From Shewanella sp. c952 (GTDB lineage Bacteria > Pseudomonadota > Gammaproteobacteria > Enterobacterales > Shewanellaceae): a stretch of 64,000 nt of DNA. The notes beneath the pieces are model-generated. The model had not been told where the DNA came from and did no database searches. It worked only from the letters and a program-made list of their open reading frames with translations. Both the position numbers and the translations under genes were made by a program. Below, in pieces: positions 28,257 through 38,559 of this stretch (the first letter of the stretch is position 1; each line of letters begins with the position of its first letter). The stretch is taken from the NCBI RefSeq assembly GCF_019654975.1, contig NZ_BPEW01000018.1, forward strand, positions 1 to 64,000, in the 5' to 3' direction.

Positions 28257-28278
28257 TTATTGAACGGGATTAAGATTA

Positions 28279-29055
28279 ATGTGTGAGTTACTGGCCATGA
28301 GTGCCAATGTACCGACTGATATTGTGTTTAGTTTTACAGGCCTTGCTGAAAGAGGCGGGGTAACCGGACCACATATTGATGGTTGGGGAATTACCTTTTA
28401 TGAAGGTAAAGGCAATCGAACATTTAAAGATGCACGCCCAAGCAGCGAATCCCATGTTGCAAAGTTAATCAAATCTTATCCGATTAAAAGTGAAGTGGTG
28501 GTGAGCCATATAAGACAAGCTAACCGCGGTGGTGTGTCTTTGGAAAATACTCACCCCTTTACTCGTGAGCTTTGGGGACAGTATTGGACTTATGCTCATA
28601 ATGGTCAGTTAAGCGATTATCAAGATAAGTTTATCTCTACACGTTTTAACGCTGTAGGCGATACCGACAGTGAAATGGCATTTTGCTGGATTATGGATAA
28701 AGTGGTTGAGCAGTTTGGTGATAAAGCACCTGATGATATGCAGCAAGTGTATCGCTTTATTGCAACCTTAGCGGACGAGATCAGAGCCCTTGGCGTGTTT
28801 AATATGATCTTAAGTGACGGTGAACACTTAATGAGTTATTGCAGTAATAACTTGTGTTATATCACTCGATGCGCGCCTTTTGGCAAAGCTAAACTGATTG
28901 ATACCGATGTGGTGATTGATTTTGATAAAGAAACAACCCCTAACGATGTGGTGACCGTTATTGCTACTCGTCCACTGACAAAAGATGAGCAGTGGAATGT
29001 ACTTACTGCTGGAGAGTGGAAGCTGTTTAAAAAAGGCGAGTTACTGATAGGCTGA
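28279..29055 (+). CDS. Class II glutamine amidotransferase, YafJ-like
   Basis: A 258-aa protein with the N-terminal nucleophile amidohydrolase fold. The start Met is followed by Cys2 (MCELLAMSAN), the catalytic nucleophile exposed after Met removal. Other family blocks are DGWGITFYEG near residue 35, SHIRQANRGGVSLENTHPF near 75-93 and the oxyanion region AHNGQL near 104. Only a glutaminase domain is present, so an acceptor partner, if any, is encoded elsewhere. YafJ-type enzymes have no firmly assigned pathway. Upstream lies a miniature element; downstream an interrupted terminator. Confidence 0.9.
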   Translation: MCELLAMSANVPTDIVFSFTGLAERGGVTGPHIDGWGITFYEGKGNRTFKDARPSSESHVAKLIKSYPIKSEVVVSHIRQANRGGVSLENTHPFTRELWGQYWTYAHNGQLSDYQDKFISTRFNAVGDTDSEMAFCWIMDKVVEQFGDKAPDDMQQVYRFIATLADEIRALGVFNMILSDGEHLMSYCSNNLCYITRCAPFGKAKLIDTDVVIDFDKETTPNDVVTVIATRPLTKDEQWNVLTAGEWKLFKKGELLIG

Positions 29056-29103
29056 ATTTGAATGTGAACCGTCATCAATCATTGGCATAAGTAATCGGTA
29101 TAT

Positions 29104-29400
29104 AAAAGGCAGTTATTAGGGGCTGTTGATCTTTCGAGCTTAGTTTTTGTTCGAATTCAATTGTTTTAGTACAAGGCTTGAGCGATGATGCTTAGCTGGC
29201 TAAGCGAAAAGCTCGTAACGCAGTAATAAAAGAATTGAAACGAACCCAAAGGGCAGCGTTTCTTGGCTATTTTTACTGTGTTGTAGACTATTTGTGGAGA
29301 ATAACTAAACGGCATAGCCTCCGCCTTGTCAAAATAGCCAATAAACTGCGGCAAAAACAACCGTGAAAGATCAACAGCCCCTAGTTAATAGCTGCCTTTT
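29104..29400. terminator. Bidirectional terminator interrupted by a miniature element
   Basis: AAAAGGCAGTTATTA (29104-29118) and TAATAGCTGCCTTTT (29386-29400) are complementary over 15 bp with one G-T wobble and would make a normal short-loop terminator for the two convergent genes if the 263-bp element and its TA duplication were removed. In the present sequence the arms are about 267 bases apart. Confidence 0.75.
29119..29381. mobile_element. Miniature inverted-repeat element (GGGGCTGTTGATCTTTC ends)
   Basis: A 263-bp element with perfect 17-bp terminal inverted repeats: GGGGCTGTTGATCTTTC at 29119-29135 and its complement at 29365-29381. TA lies on both sides (29117-29118 and 29382-29383), as expected for Tc1/mariner-IS630-type insertion at TA. 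It carries no transposase. Its ends differ from the ATACCAAT family, so it belongs to a second family. Confidence 0.85.
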
Positions 29401-29444
29401 TATTGTTGCAGTTTTACGATTTTAAATCGTGATCAAAACATAAC

Positions 29445-30062
29445 TTAATGAATATTCGCAATCACTGCACTGGCGCCATCTATTACCATTTGCACACCGA
29501 TAACCGCCAAAATAAGCCCCATTAAGCGTGTCACAATACTTAAACCGCTTTCGCCAATGGCGGATATAATCTTTGATGAAAACACAAAGCAGATAAAAGT
29601 AATCAGGCAGAGCACTGCAAAGGAGGCCACTGTTAAGGTTATTTCTTGCCAACCACCAGCTGCCGAGTAGTTCATTGCGGTGGCGATGGTGCCTGGCCCT
29701 GCAAGTAAAGGCACGGCCAGCGGTGAAATAGCGATATTGTTATCTGTACTTGCCGCTGCAGTATGCAGCTTAGAGCTTTGTCCGTGGAGCATATGGTAAC
29801 CGACAAGGAACACCAAAATACCACCCGCTATGCGCAACGCTGGCAGCGATATGCCAAACAGGTGGAAAATGGTTTTACCCAAAAATGCAAATAACACGAT
29901 GATGACGAAGGTAATCATCAGTGATTTAAAGGCAATCTTTCTCTGCTCTGTATTACTCATTCCGGCAGTTAGACCTGCAAAAACGGTTGTGTTAGCAATA
30001 GGATTCATGATTGCAAAAAATGCCATAAATACGGTTAGTAAGTGTTCAATAAACTGGTTCAT
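29445..30062 (-). CDS. MarC family integral membrane protein
   Basis: A 205-aa inner-membrane protein with six predicted helices, the full MarC/YhgN length. Family blocks are FFAIMNPIANTTVFAGLT near residues 15-32 and PLAVPLLAGPGTIATAMNY near 113-131. MarC was once tied to multiple antibiotic resistance, but that role was not upheld; function is unknown. AGGAA lies upstream of the ATG. It is transcribed alone, toward the split terminator. Confidence 0.9.
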   Translation of the reverse strand: MNQFIEHLLTVFMAFFAIMNPIANTTVFAGLTAGMSNTEQRKIAFKSLMITFVIIVLFAFLGKTIFHLFGISLPALRIAGGILVFLVGYHMLHGQSSKLHTAAASTDNNIAISPLAVPLLAGPGTIATAMNYSAAGGWQEITLTVASFAVLCLITFICFVFSSKIISAIGESGLSIVTRLMGLILAVIGVQMVIDGASAVIANIH

Positions 30063-30179
30063 TAGTGTTTTTTCCTGTAAAAATAGATACTAACAGTCAT
30101 TTTTGGCAGAATACGTTATTATTTTAGATTTTGCTATCAGTGGTTTACTGTTTTTATTGAGCACGATTAGGTTGCTCCG

Positions 30180-31271
30180 TTAATCTTGGTCGAGGAACTG
30201 CAGCGCAATGGCATTAAACTCATCGGTTATTGTTAAGAAACAATCAACCATGCTGGGGTCAAAATGGTTGGCACGCCCCTCAGCAATAATAGCGACTGCT
30301 TTTTCATGGCTAAATGCGGGTTTATAAACACGGCTGCTAATTAGCGCGTCGTACACATCTGCAATGGCCATTAACCTTGCCGACAATGGAATATCTTCAG
30401 CAACTAGCCCTTCAGGGTAACCCGTACCGTCCCACTTCTCATGGTGGGAATAAGCGATCTCTTTGGCGAAGGTTAAAAAGTTGTCAGCCACTTCAATCGA
30501 CTTTTCAGCAGCGACAATGGCATCACGTCCATATGCGGCGTGCTTCTTCATTATCTCAAATTCTTCCTCTGTGAGTTTGCCTGGCTTTAGCAATATATTG
30601 TCCGCAATACCGACTTTACCGATATCATGTAACGGTGCAGACTTGTACATGGCAGTTATGACTTCAGGTGTTAGTTGCTGTTTATATAGCGGCATTTTTG
30701 ATAAGGCTTGTGCTAATACTCTAACGTAATGCTGGGTGCGACGAATGTGGTTACCTGTTTCTGGATCTCTTGATTCTGCCAATGCCCCCATTGCAACCAT
30801 TGCCACATCCTGTAGCTCAGCGAGCTGATTGGTTCGCTCAATAACCCGCTCTTCAAGAATCTCATTTTGTCTTTCCATGAGATCTCGAGATGCTTTTAGC
30901 AGTAGGTGATTCTTGACACGCTCTTTAAGGATCGCAGGGCTGATAGGCTTAGTAATATAGTCAACCGCGCCAAGTGCTAATCCTTTGGTTTCATCGTCCT
31001 CTTGTACTTTTGCTGTTAGAAAGATGATCGGGATATCTTTGGTTGAGTCCTGCGACTTTAACTGCTGGCATACCTGATAGCCGTCCATTTCAGGCATCAT
31101 TACATCGAGCAAAATAAGATCTGGCTGCCGTTTTTCAATGATCTTCAATGCCATTTTGCCACTTAGAGCAGCTTGAATAAGATAATCCTGAGACAATATT
31201 CCTTTGACGACTTCAATGTTGGTAGCGGTATCATCTACTGCAAGAATTGTTGCCTTCTTTACATCGACCAT
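30180..31271 (-). CDS. Response regulator with HD-GYP domain (c-di-GMP phosphodiesterase type)
   Basis: A 363-aa RpfG-like protein. A receiver domain (residues about 8-125) has the acidic pair in LAVDDT, phospho-acceptor Asp in LILLDVMMPEMDGY near residue 56 and Lys in ITKPISP near 107. A linker coiled coil follows, then an HD-GYP domain (about 150-350) with the metal pair HDIGKVG near residue 217 and HHEKWDGTGYPEG near 278, both intact. Such proteins degrade cyclic di-GMP. It follows the hybrid kinase gene by 36 bp on the same strand, so the two very likely form one signalling pair. AAAGGA precedes the ATG. Confidence 0.94.
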   Translation of the reverse strand: MVDVKKATILAVDDTATNIEVVKGILSQDYLIQAALSGKMALKIIEKRQPDLILLDVMMPEMDGYQVCQQLKSQDSTKDIPIIFLTAKVQEDDETKGLALGAVDYITKPISPAILKERVKNHLLLKASRDLMERQNEILEERVIERTNQLAELQDVAMVAMGALAESRDPETGNHIRRTQHYVRVLAQALSKMPLYKQQLTPEVITAMYKSAPLHDIGKVGIADNILLKPGKLTEEEFEIMKKHAAYGRDAIVAAEKSIEVADNFLTFAKEIAYSHHEKWDGTGYPEGLVAEDIPLSARLMAIADVYDALISSRVYKPAFSHEKAVAIIAEGRANHFDPSMVDCFLTITDEFNAIALQFLDQD

Positions 31272-31307
31272 TGTTATATTCCTTTATTATTGGTTTAGGT
31301 GACGGCA

Positions 31308-34300
31308 TCATTTTTTATCAATCGTACTCAAAAGCTGTTTGAGCTGTGACTCTGCAGTTTCAAAATCGTATTGACTCAAGGTTGCGAGTAGCCCTTGCAC
31401 AGCTTGTTGCACATCCGATGGTAGTTGGCATTCGAGCAAGGATTCGATGCCATCAACCGCAGCAGAGTCAAAATCCTCTATTTGCGACTCAATGACTTTA
31501 AGTTGGCTTACGATCTCATCAACTGCAAGATGGTTAATTTGCTGCACAGGATCTGCTTGTTCAAGCAATGACAGTAGGTCATGGCTGAAAGGTCCGATGA
31601 GCGTTTCAGCTTCGTCGAAATCATATTGTGATAGTGCTTTATACAGTGATTGACCGATAAGTGAGTCATTAGCGGCTTGTAGCTGTTCAAATAGGGTATC
31701 TAAGCCATCGACTGCGGTGCTATCAAGTTGCTCTATTTGTTGATTAAGGTTTTCAAGCTGTTTTTTCAATTCAGCTTTAGATATCCCACTCCCGAGTGTT
31801 GTCGTGTTTGCCTTAGTTAATGCCTGTTCAATGGTGTTGACCATTTTATTTAGTTGTATTTGGCACTCGTTTAAAAGTCGTTGCAGCTGTGTATCAACAG
31901 CACAATAGTTGTCCTGTTTTTGCTGGTTTAGGTTGGATTCAATTTGTTCCGCGACTGGTACCACAAACATTGCGCCAATATTGCCTGCTACTCCTTTTAA
32001 TGTATGAATGGCAATTATTGCACTGGTTATATCGTTATTGGCAATAGCTTGGCTTACGGTGGCAACAGCATCCCCTTGGGATTGCACCACTTTTGCTAAC
32101 ATTTTCTGGTATGCCTTTTGATTGCCAGACATGCGTGCTAGTGCACTGTCGACATCAAAATCAGGTAGTTCAAGCTGCACTATTTTGTCATGTGCATCGT
32201 TGCTATTAACGGTTTGAGGCAACTCTTTTCCTGTCGGTTCGATCCACTTGGCCAGTGTTTTGTATACCTCTTGCGGGTTGATAGGTTTTGGAATATGGTC
32301 ATTCATCCCTGCTTCAAGGCATTTCTCTCGATCGCCACTCATCGCATTGGCCGTCATGGCGATTATAGGAATAAGCTGTCTGTCAGGATTGCGCCTAATA
32401 TTTCGGGTGGCTTGGTATCCATCCATAATTGGCATTTGAATATCCATTAAAATGGCGTCGTAGTGATTGGCAAGTGCCATATCGACAGCGACTTCACCAT
32501 TGCAAGCGGTTGAAACCTCGATGCCTGCCATATAGAGCAGTTCGGTAGCGATCTCTTGGTTAATATCATTATCCTCAACTAATAAGACATGGGCGCCAAC
32601 GATATCTTTTGCTGCAGAGATATTCAGCTTCCCATGCTGGTTAGCTGCGGGTTGGGGCGAGGTCTTACCCATTACGGCCATCACTGTGTCGAATAGGGTC
32701 GAGGCACTGACGGGTTTGGTTATTGCACTATCAAGTTGCACTTTGTCCGCCTTCTTTAGCATTTCATCACGATCGTAGGCGGTGACGATGACTAACTTAG
32801 GTTGGTTGACTAATGTGTCGTCATCTTGGATTTTTTTGCACAGCTCTAGCCCATCCATCTGAGGCATTTTCCAGTCCGCGAGTACCAGTTGGTAAGGTTC
32901 ACCTTGGCTATCTGCAAGCTTAACTTTCTCTATTGCTTCTGCGCCTGTCGCGGCTAAGTCTGCTCGGAAACCTAGACTCTCTGATAGGGTGTATAAGATC
33001 TCTCGAGCGGCAACGCTATCATCGACAATGAGCATCGGAAGATCTAATAAGCTCTCTGACGAGACTTCAGTCTGGGTGGTATCTATGTCTGCAATGGCAA
33101 ACTTAGCCGTGAACAAGAAGGTACTGCCTTCACCATAGGTACTTTCAACCCAAATTTCACCAGACATTAACTCGGTCAATGTCTTACAGATTGTTAGTCC
33201 TAATCCAGTTCCACCATATTTTCGAGTGGTCGATGCATCTGCTTGGCTAAAAGATTTAAACAGACGACTTTGCTGCTCAGGTGTCATACCTATGCCGGTG
33301 TCTTTTACCGAGAATTCGATTGTTACATGCTGTTCGTCTTGCATTGCTGCACGGGCTTTAACGATGATCTCGCCTTCTTCGGTGAACTTCATTGAGTTGT
33401 TGGCAAGGTTTATCAACACTTGTCCCAGCCTTAAAGGGTCTCCAATGAGGTCTACTGGTAGATTGGGTTCAATATCGATAAGCAACTCTAACCCTTTTTG
33501 TTGGCTCTTATGGGAGATAATTTGCACAAGATTGTCAAAACTATCATTAAGGTTAAAATGTGTTGTTTCGAGCTCCAATTTTCCTGCTTCAATTTTAGAA
33601 AAATCGAGAATATCGTTAATAATGCCCAGTAATGATTCGGCTGAATTTTGGATTTTGGTTACGTAATCAGATTGTTTTCGGTTTAATTCTGTCTGCTGAG
33701 TTAAATAACTCATCCCAATAATAGCGTTCATTGGTGTACGGATCTCGTGACTCATATTGGCTAGAAAGTCACTTTTAGCACGGGTCGCTTCATCGGCCGT
33801 TTTGACGGCTATTTCAAGCTGTCTGGCATTTTCCTTCTCAGTGGTAATATCAATAAAATTACCGACTAAGCCAGCGGGGATGTCGTTACTGTCTTTAAAC
33901 CCCGTTACCCAATATAGCGTGTCGTGCACCTTGTTATCGGCAAAGGGGATCCGCATCTCCTTTTTGATGGTGGTTTGATTCGATATGACTTCATCGTCTT
34001 CTGCTTGGTAAAGTTTGCGATCCGCTTCGCTCAAATAGGTGAGGTCATTGACTGTTAAGCCAACCAAGTCTTTAGACTCAACTTGAAATATCTCTTCGTA
34101 GGCTTTGTTAAACCCTAAAAACTTGCCATCAGCATCTTTATAGAAAAGTGGAATAGGGACGGTATCTATCAGTAATTGTTGGAATTTCATCTGCTCAGCT
34201 AATGATAGTGTCGCCCCTTCAGCTTTTTGCATGGCAGCTTTTAGCGCTTCGGTTCGCTCTTTAACAAGCACTTCTAGCTCTTTACGTGAACGGGTTAAGG

Positions 34301-36806
34301 CGCGAGTTGCACGGGTACCCACCCGTAAGGTAAATAAGGTACTGCCCAATAGTAGGGCTAATGAAATAAACACAATCGACCAAGCGGTGTATTTAAAGAT
34401 GCGAATAAGGGCAAAGGACTCATCGACATCAACCTCGGCGGCAAGACCCATGTCGAGGTTTTCATCCCATAGCCAGCTGCCGACTACTTGTACACCTCGG
34501 TAGTCATTGTAACCCTCCAAATTAAAACCTGATTGCTTATTAGATATTCCCGCTGACATTAAGGTTAACGGCCAATTTGCATCGGGGGTCACAGGGTTTT
34601 TAGCATTAAGTAAATTGGTTCCGGGATCGGCAATGCGCACATTTAGTGAAGCGTCTTGATCTTGTGTGATAAGCCCGATATCGCGCAGTTGGGTTTCAAA
34701 GCGCACGTTAGATAATAGTAGGCCTGTTTTATCAATGGCATAGGTTTCACCACTGTGGCCTATAAAACCTGCCGATAGAATAGAAGAGAACTCGCCATTA
34801 AAATTCACTCGTTTGGTTATAATGGCAATAACTTGATTGTTGCTATTCACCACTGGCGCGGCAAAAAACATTGTCGGCGGCTTATCAGCAATACTGCTAC
34901 TGGACTTTTGCTCAAAGAAAACGTCTGATCTGATAGGCGGGACGAACACACTTTCGCCTTGGAGCACTTTTTCTAGTAGCGCTGGGCGTTGCAGCTGAAT
35001 GATATTGATAGCGCCAATATTGGCATCACGGCGTGAAGACAGACTGATTTTATCAGGGGCGATGATGAAGAAGCCAAAGGATCCAGGCTCGCCTTCACGA
35101 TCACTAAAGAACTTACGTACTTTGGCTTGAAGCGTTGCTTCAAGCAGTGATTCTTTATCTCTTGGTAGCACCAGTAGTTGTTCAACTAAATCGACCAGTT
35201 CGTGGTTTCTACCCACTTGTTGCAAACTGCTGAGCTCGTAATCGACCCAAAAAAACAGTCGTTGATGCGTTGAAGCAAGTAAGGTTTGTAAGTTGTATTC
35301 GACTTCGCTAAGTGTTTTTTGCTCTGCAAATCGGGTGACCATGGCTATAACACCAATAAGCACGATGGATAAAACCGTAAGCCCGATATAGATCGCACGT
35401 TTAAAGCTTTTGGAGCTAAAACGTGTGGCTAACTCTTTGTCATTAGCTTTTAAAATTCGTGAACTGATAATAGTGGCAAATACGAACAGAGCGACTACGA
35501 TAAGCATGATCGTAAATAAAGAATCTAGGTACTCAGGTTGCTTCTCTCGGGTAGGTTCCACGTCCGAGGTTAACCAATCGTTCTTGGTTAACATTAGATC
35601 TCTTAGTTTGAGTGAATCAAGTCCTTTTTGTAAAATAGAATGCAGAATAGGGTAGCGATTAGTGCTAAAAAGGTGCACCGAAGTCGGTGGAAATACATCC
35701 TCATCTATTGCTCTAATCTGCTCGGTATTACCCTGTTGACGCATAGCGTGTTGAATGGCTAACTCTGAGTCGAGTAATGCATCCACTTCTCCTGATAAAA
35801 CCATCTTAATAGAATCATTAATATCCGCAGTCTCTACGATAGTGATATTAGGGTATAGCTGGATGAGCTTTTTACGACTGGTATAGCCTTGCGGCATTGC
35901 AATCGTGGCGTTGGCTAGATCGCCATTAGTGAGTAAATAAGTATTTTTGTTTTTTACATGAAAGAGTTCGCGGACTAAGAAGAAAGGTTTGCTGTAACGA
36001 CCAAATGCTTTTCTGTCCTCCTCATAATAAGCATCAGGCAGTAGATCTATCTCGCCACGTTTAAAGGCGTCTACATTGCTATTCCATTCGCCTTGTTTAA
36101 TCTCAAACTGTAACCCGGTATTTTTAACTATCTTGTTGATGATAGCGCCAGCCAAACCACCAATGTTGCCGTCCTCTTGCATGAATAACATTGGTGGCCA
36201 ATTGTCGATACCAATAACCACTTTATGTTCAGCTATCCACTTCTTCTCTTCAGGGGTTAATATGACTTTTTGATCGGTACTGTCTGTTGAGGTGGTTACC
36301 CTAGCGCTAAGTGTTTCGGTAAAAGAGATAATGTCTTCGAGATAGTCGTGTTTTAGCTTGTGATATTCATCACCGTTGATAATTGCCATCGCTTGCTTGC
36401 GATCGCCTTGCTTAATAGCATTTATCATCTGATTTTCTAAAGTCACGAGCTTAACATTAGTGCTTTCCAATGCTTTAACTAGTTCGTTGTCTGCTGCATT
36501 TTGTCTTGATAGAAGTCGCTCAATTAACTTTTCAAGTTTAGGTTCATATTCATCATAGCGATTTAGCCATTTCTCATCACCAGAAAACCCATAGCTGAGT
36601 ACGGAGGAGGTTAGAATTTCATCATAGTATTTCAGCTCTGTAGCGATATTTTTAATATCAGCCGCCGACAACTGAGCTTGGTATGCTTTTGGCTGGTCTG
36701 CTGCATAAGAGTATGAAAATGTAAGACCAATGACGAGTACTATGAATAAAACAACCCATTGCATCCTGTTGACCGGCTTTCTATTTTGTAGAATGACAGT
36801 GTGCAT
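31308..36806 (-). CDS. Giant hybrid sensor histidine kinase (SBP3-dCACHE-PAS-HK-REC-REC-HPt)
   Basis: An 1832-aa inner-membrane kinase. In order: N-terminal membrane segment (about 15-35); helical periplasmic region (40-175); a solute-binding family 3 domain (about 185-410, [18 protein letters not shown] in part); two membrane helices (about 428-490); a second sensor region of CACHE type (500-800); a membrane helix (about 815-835); coiled coil; PAS (about 870-990); HisKA with the phospho-His in [15 protein letters not shown] near 1016; HATPase; two receivers with Asp in [11 protein letters not shown] near 1310 and [12 protein letters not shown] near 1452; an HPt domain with HTLKG near 1600; and two C-terminal repeats (1680-1830). 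Two separate periplasmic sensor regions suggest that it integrates two ligands. Partner: the HD-GYP regulator 36 bp downstream. Confidence 0.93.
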   Translation of the reverse strand: MHTVILQNRKPVNRMQWVVLFIVLVIGLTFSYSYAADQPKAYQAQLSAADIKNIATELKYYDEILTSSVLSYGFSGDEKWLNRYDEYEPKLEKLIERLLSRQNAADNELVKALESTNVKLVTLENQMINAIKQGDRKQAMAIINGDEYHKLKHDYLEDIISFTETLSARVTTSTDSTDQKVILTPEEKKWIAEHKVVIGIDNWPPMLFMQEDGNIGGLAGAIINKIVKNTGLQFEIKQGEWNSNVDAFKRGEIDLLPDAYYEEDRKAFGRYSKPFFLVRELFHVKNKNTYLLTNGDLANATIAMPQGYTSRKKLIQLYPNITIVETADINDSIKMVLSGEVDALLDSELAIQHAMRQQGNTEQIRAIDEDVFPPTSVHLFSTNRYPILHSILQKGLDSLKLRDLMLTKNDWLTSDVEPTREKQPEYLDSLFTIMLIVVALFVFATIISSRILKANDKELATRFSSKSFKRAIYIGLTVLSIVLIGVIAMVTRFAEQKTLSEVEYNLQTLLASTHQRLFFWVDYELSSLQQVGRNHELVDLVEQLLVLPRDKESLLEATLQAKVRKFFSDREGEPGSFGFFIIAPDKISLSSRRDANIGAINIIQLQRPALLEKVLQGESVFVPPIRSDVFFEQKSSSSIADKPPTMFFAAPVVNSNNQVIAIITKRVNFNGEFSSILSAGFIGHSGETYAIDKTGLLLSNVRFETQLRDIGLITQDQDASLNVRIADPGTNLLNAKNPVTPDANWPLTLMSAGISNKQSGFNLEGYNDYRGVQVVGSWLWDENLDMGLAAEVDVDESFALIRIFKYTAWSIVFISLALLLGSTLFTLRVGTRATRALTRSRKELEVLVKERTEALKAAMQKAEGATLSLAEQMKFQQLLIDTVPIPLFYKDADGKFLGFNKAYEEIFQVESKDLVGLTVNDLTYLSEADRKLYQAEDDEVISNQTTIKKEMRIPFADNKVHDTLYWVTGFKDSNDIPAGLVGNFIDITTEKENARQLEIAVKTADEATRAKSDFLANMSHEIRTPMNAIIGMSYLTQQTELNRKQSDYVTKIQNSAESLLGIINDILDFSKIEAGKLELETTHFNLNDSFDNLVQIISHKSQQKGLELLIDIEPNLPVDLIGDPLRLGQVLINLANNSMKFTEEGEIIVKARAAMQDEQHVTIEFSVKDTGIGMTPEQQSRLFKSFSQADASTTRKYGGTGLGLTICKTLTELMSGEIWVESTYGEGSTFLFTAKFAIADIDTTQTEVSSESLLDLPMLIVDDSVAAREILYTLSESLGFRADLAATGAEAIEKVKLADSQGEPYQLVLADWKMPQMDGLELCKKIQDDDTLVNQPKLVIVTAYDRDEMLKKADKVQLDSAITKPVSASTLFDTVMAVMGKTSPQPAANQHGKLNISAAKDIVGAHVLLVEDNDINQEIATELLYMAGIEVSTACNGEVAVDMALANHYDAILMDIQMPIMDGYQATRNIRRNPDRQLIPIIAMTANAMSGDREKCLEAGMNDHIPKPINPQEVYKTLAKWIEPTGKELPQTVNSNDAHDKIVQLELPDFDVDSALARMSGNQKAYQKMLAKVVQSQGDAVATVSQAIANNDITSAIIAIHTLKGVAGNIGAMFVVPVAEQIESNLNQQKQDNYCAVDTQLQRLLNECQIQLNKMVNTIEQALTKANTTTLGSGISKAELKKQLENLNQQIEQLDSTAVDGLDTLFEQLQAANDSLIGQSLYKALSQYDFDEAETLIGPFSHDLLSLLEQADPVQQINHLAVDEIVSQLKVIESQIEDFDSAAVDGIESLLECQLPSDVQQAVQGLLATLSQYDFETAESQLKQLLSTIDKK

Positions 36807-37348
36807 GTTTTACGTCCTAGTAACATATGTAGAGGGCTACCTTAAAACTACACAAGAATGGTACGTCTAACAAGGAAAACAGGTTGTTGCTTATTGAATA
36901 AGTAGAAGTTTTTATTTTATATTTACGCAGGTAAAATCTTAACTAACAGGCTGAAAGTGCTATACCAATATTGCTAATGGTTTAACGTGTTTGTATGTAA
37001 AAACGAGCTAAAGCTTCTCTTATCCCCGTTCTACCTGAAGATGCAGGATTCAGTGGGAATTTAATGGACTTTAATCACGGCATTGATTGCCACGAATGGT
37101 CATTCCCTTAGTAAAATCAATAACACTGAGTAAAGCCGATTAAAGCCCATCGACGAAGGCTTTGTGTCAGCCCACTTCGTTGTTGCACTCACTTAAAAGG
37201 GAATAACCATTTTTACGTTAATGCGCCTAGAATTGAACTGGCACATTGCCTCTGAAACGAGCATCTTCAGGTAGAACGGGTATATACTGATTGGTATTAG
37301 CTATCATAAAAGAGAGGCTCAGCTCATTACAGTAAAAAGCGAGAACCT
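36807..37348. other. Gap filled by a nested miniature element
   Basis: 542 bases between the hybrid kinase start and the DUF3108 stop. No gene is seen. Positions 36963-37296 form a miniature element with a second inverted repeat inside it (37025-37280). The kinase promoter should lie between 36807 and about 36960. Confidence 0.7.
36963..37296. mobile_element. Miniature element with ATACCAAT ends and inner 20-bp inverted repeat
   Basis: The outer ends are TACCAATATTGC at 36963 and GATTGGTA ending at 37296, flanked by CTA and TTA. Inside, GCATCTTCAGGTAGAACGGG at 37261-37280 is the exact complement of 37025-37044, giving a second, perfect 20-bp inverted repeat of 256 bp span. The block AAAAGGGAATAACCATTT near 37194 is shared in similar form with the element at 58261. 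No coding capacity is seen. Confidence 0.7.
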
Positions 37349-38140
37349 CTAGTTATCTGACCCTGCATCTTGTGGTTTTGTCGTTTCAGTTAATGCTTGC
37401 TCGGGAGTGGTGATTATCGGAGCGACTTTTTGCTCAAATTTATAGTTGAGTAGGGTGATATCGAGTTGTTTACTGCCTTTTTCAAAATGAGTTAGGCGGA
37501 TTGGTAGGTAGCTTAATTCTGGCGCCATCCAGAAAAAGGTTTGTCGTTTAGTACTGTCACGCTTAACTTCAAACTTTATAGTTTGATAGCTTCCACTCTC
37601 AATATTAACCCGCTCTTTACCGACAATTTTAAAGCCATAGTCATCAATCTCACCCTCTTTCACCATGGTGTAATGCAGTTCCTCTTTCTCTGCAGCCATG
37701 TCGAGTCTAAATTGCAACTGCACCATCAGTGGATCAAATAGCTGTTCATCGTAGGGGAATTTTGCCCGCTCATCTTTATAGCGGCTATGAACGACGTTTT
37801 GTCCTTTAGCAAAGGCTATCTGTTCTCTAAAGTTAGGCCCTGTCCCCGTTCTTTCTACTGAGTAGCGCATCGGAATGAGTTGATTATTGTCTAGTGTAAA
37901 TTCGCTGCGGATATGACGTTGGTCTGAAAGCATGAGCAGGCTGACGTCGCTATCAAAACGGTAGCGGAATTGATCACCCTCGGGAGCCGCTAAAATGTAT
38001 CGTGCTCGGCCAAGTTCAATACTGCCATAGTTGACCTGATACTCTGCAGTGTGAGGCGTCAGAGGCGTAGTGTCTGCAATAACTATGTTGCTTGTAAACA
38101 GTAAGCTGACCGCAAATATAATCGATAATTTTCTAGACAA
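37349..38140 (-). CDS. DUF3108 family exported protein
   Basis: A 263-aa periplasmic protein. The frame starts with TTG, directly preceded by AAAGGAGA at six bases, the best ribosome site nearby, so TTG 38140 is the probable start. The signal peptide runs to about residue 22 (FTSNIVIADT). The rest is strand-rich, with blocks HTAEYQVNYGSIELGRARY near 29-47 and FFWMAPELSYLPIRLTHFEK near 202-221, typical of DUF3108. Its function is unknown; some members are thought to act at the cell envelope. The gene lies 30 bp downstream of the alkyltransferase-like gene on the same strand and is likely co-transcribed with it. Confidence 0.82.
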   Translation of the reverse strand: MSRKLSIIFAVSLLFTSNIVIADTTPLTPHTAEYQVNYGSIELGRARYILAAPEGDQFRYRFDSDVSLLMLSDQRHIRSEFTLDNNQLIPMRYSVERTGTGPNFREQIAFAKGQNVVHSRYKDERAKFPYDEQLFDPLMVQLQFRLDMAAEKEELHYTMVKEGEIDDYGFKIVGKERVNIESGSYQTIKFEVKRDSTKRQTFFWMAPELSYLPIRLTHFEKGSKQLDITLLNYKFEQKVAPIITTPEQALTETTKPQDAGSDN

Positions 38141-38170
38141 ATACGTCTCCTTTACATTGAATTTTGGGCT

Positions 38171-38524
38171 TCAAAAGGGTATTGAAAGTACTAATGTTGC
38201 CATATCCGGTCGCCACTCGTGATCTGATAATTTCACTTTACCGCGATTAACCATAACACCTTCGCCGCGTAGTCTCTCCATTTGATCAATATAAGGTTGG
38301 GTATGTTCTGCAAAAGAGATTTTACCCTGACTATTGATCACTCTATGCCAAGGCAGAGCGAGTGAATCAGGCGCTGCCTTCAGTGCTTTGGATACATAAC
38401 GCGCTCGACCTGGTAGCCCTGCTAAATCTGCTATTTTTCCGTATGAGCTAACTTTCCCTTCAGGGATCATAGACACAATATGCCAAATTTGCGTCATCGG
38501 TGAAGCTTTGATATCGCTTTGCAT
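38171..38524 (-). CDS. Alkyltransferase-like protein (ATL, MGMT-fold)
   Basis: A 117-aa protein with only the MGMT DNA-binding domain. The helix-turn-helix region carries GKVSSYGKIADLAGLPGRAR (about residues 23-42). At the place of the active-site PCHRV of O6-methylguanine methyltransferase stands PWHRV (near residue 63), so the acceptor cysteine is replaced by Trp. This is the mark of ATL proteins, which bind O6-alkylguanine and hand it to nucleotide excision repair. It cannot transfer the alkyl group itself. The ATG at 38524 is used; a second ATG 27 bases in has no ribosome site. Confidence 0.92.
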   Translation of the reverse strand: MQSDIKASPMTQIWHIVSMIPEGKVSSYGKIADLAGLPGRARYVSKALKAAPDSLALPWHRVINSQGKISFAEHTQPYIDQMERLRGEGVMVNRGKVKLSDHEWRPDMATLVLSIPF

Positions 38525-38543
38525 TTACCACTATCCCTAGATT

Positions 38544-38559
38544 TTATACTGATTGGTAT
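38544..38559. repeat. Solitary end of the ATACCAATCAGTATA miniature element
   Basis: TATACTGATTGGTATT is identical to the right end of the 27994-28256 element, but no second end lies within a few hundred bases. It is probably a remnant, 20 bp upstream of the alkyltransferase-like gene. Confidence 0.6.

Larger units (their letters stand above)
27770..28278. other. Gap with fadE promoter region and miniature element
   Basis: 509 bases without a gene. The left part carries the FadR-type site; the right part is nearly filled by the 263-bp miniature element at 27994-28256, which ends 22 bp before the amidotransferase start and may therefore supply or separate promoter sequence for that gene. Confidence 0.7.
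29056..29444. other. Convergent gap holding a terminator split by a miniature element
   Basis: 389 bases between two convergent genes. It contains the element at 29119-29381, and directly around it the two arms of a 15-bp hairpin (29104-29118 and 29386-29400). No gene is present; the 64-codon frame at 29166-29360 lies wholly inside the element. Confidence 0.8.

Noticed and set aside
29166..29360. 64-codon frame on the minus strand
   Set aside because: It lies wholly inside the 263-bp miniature element, has no ribosome site and does not resemble a transposase.
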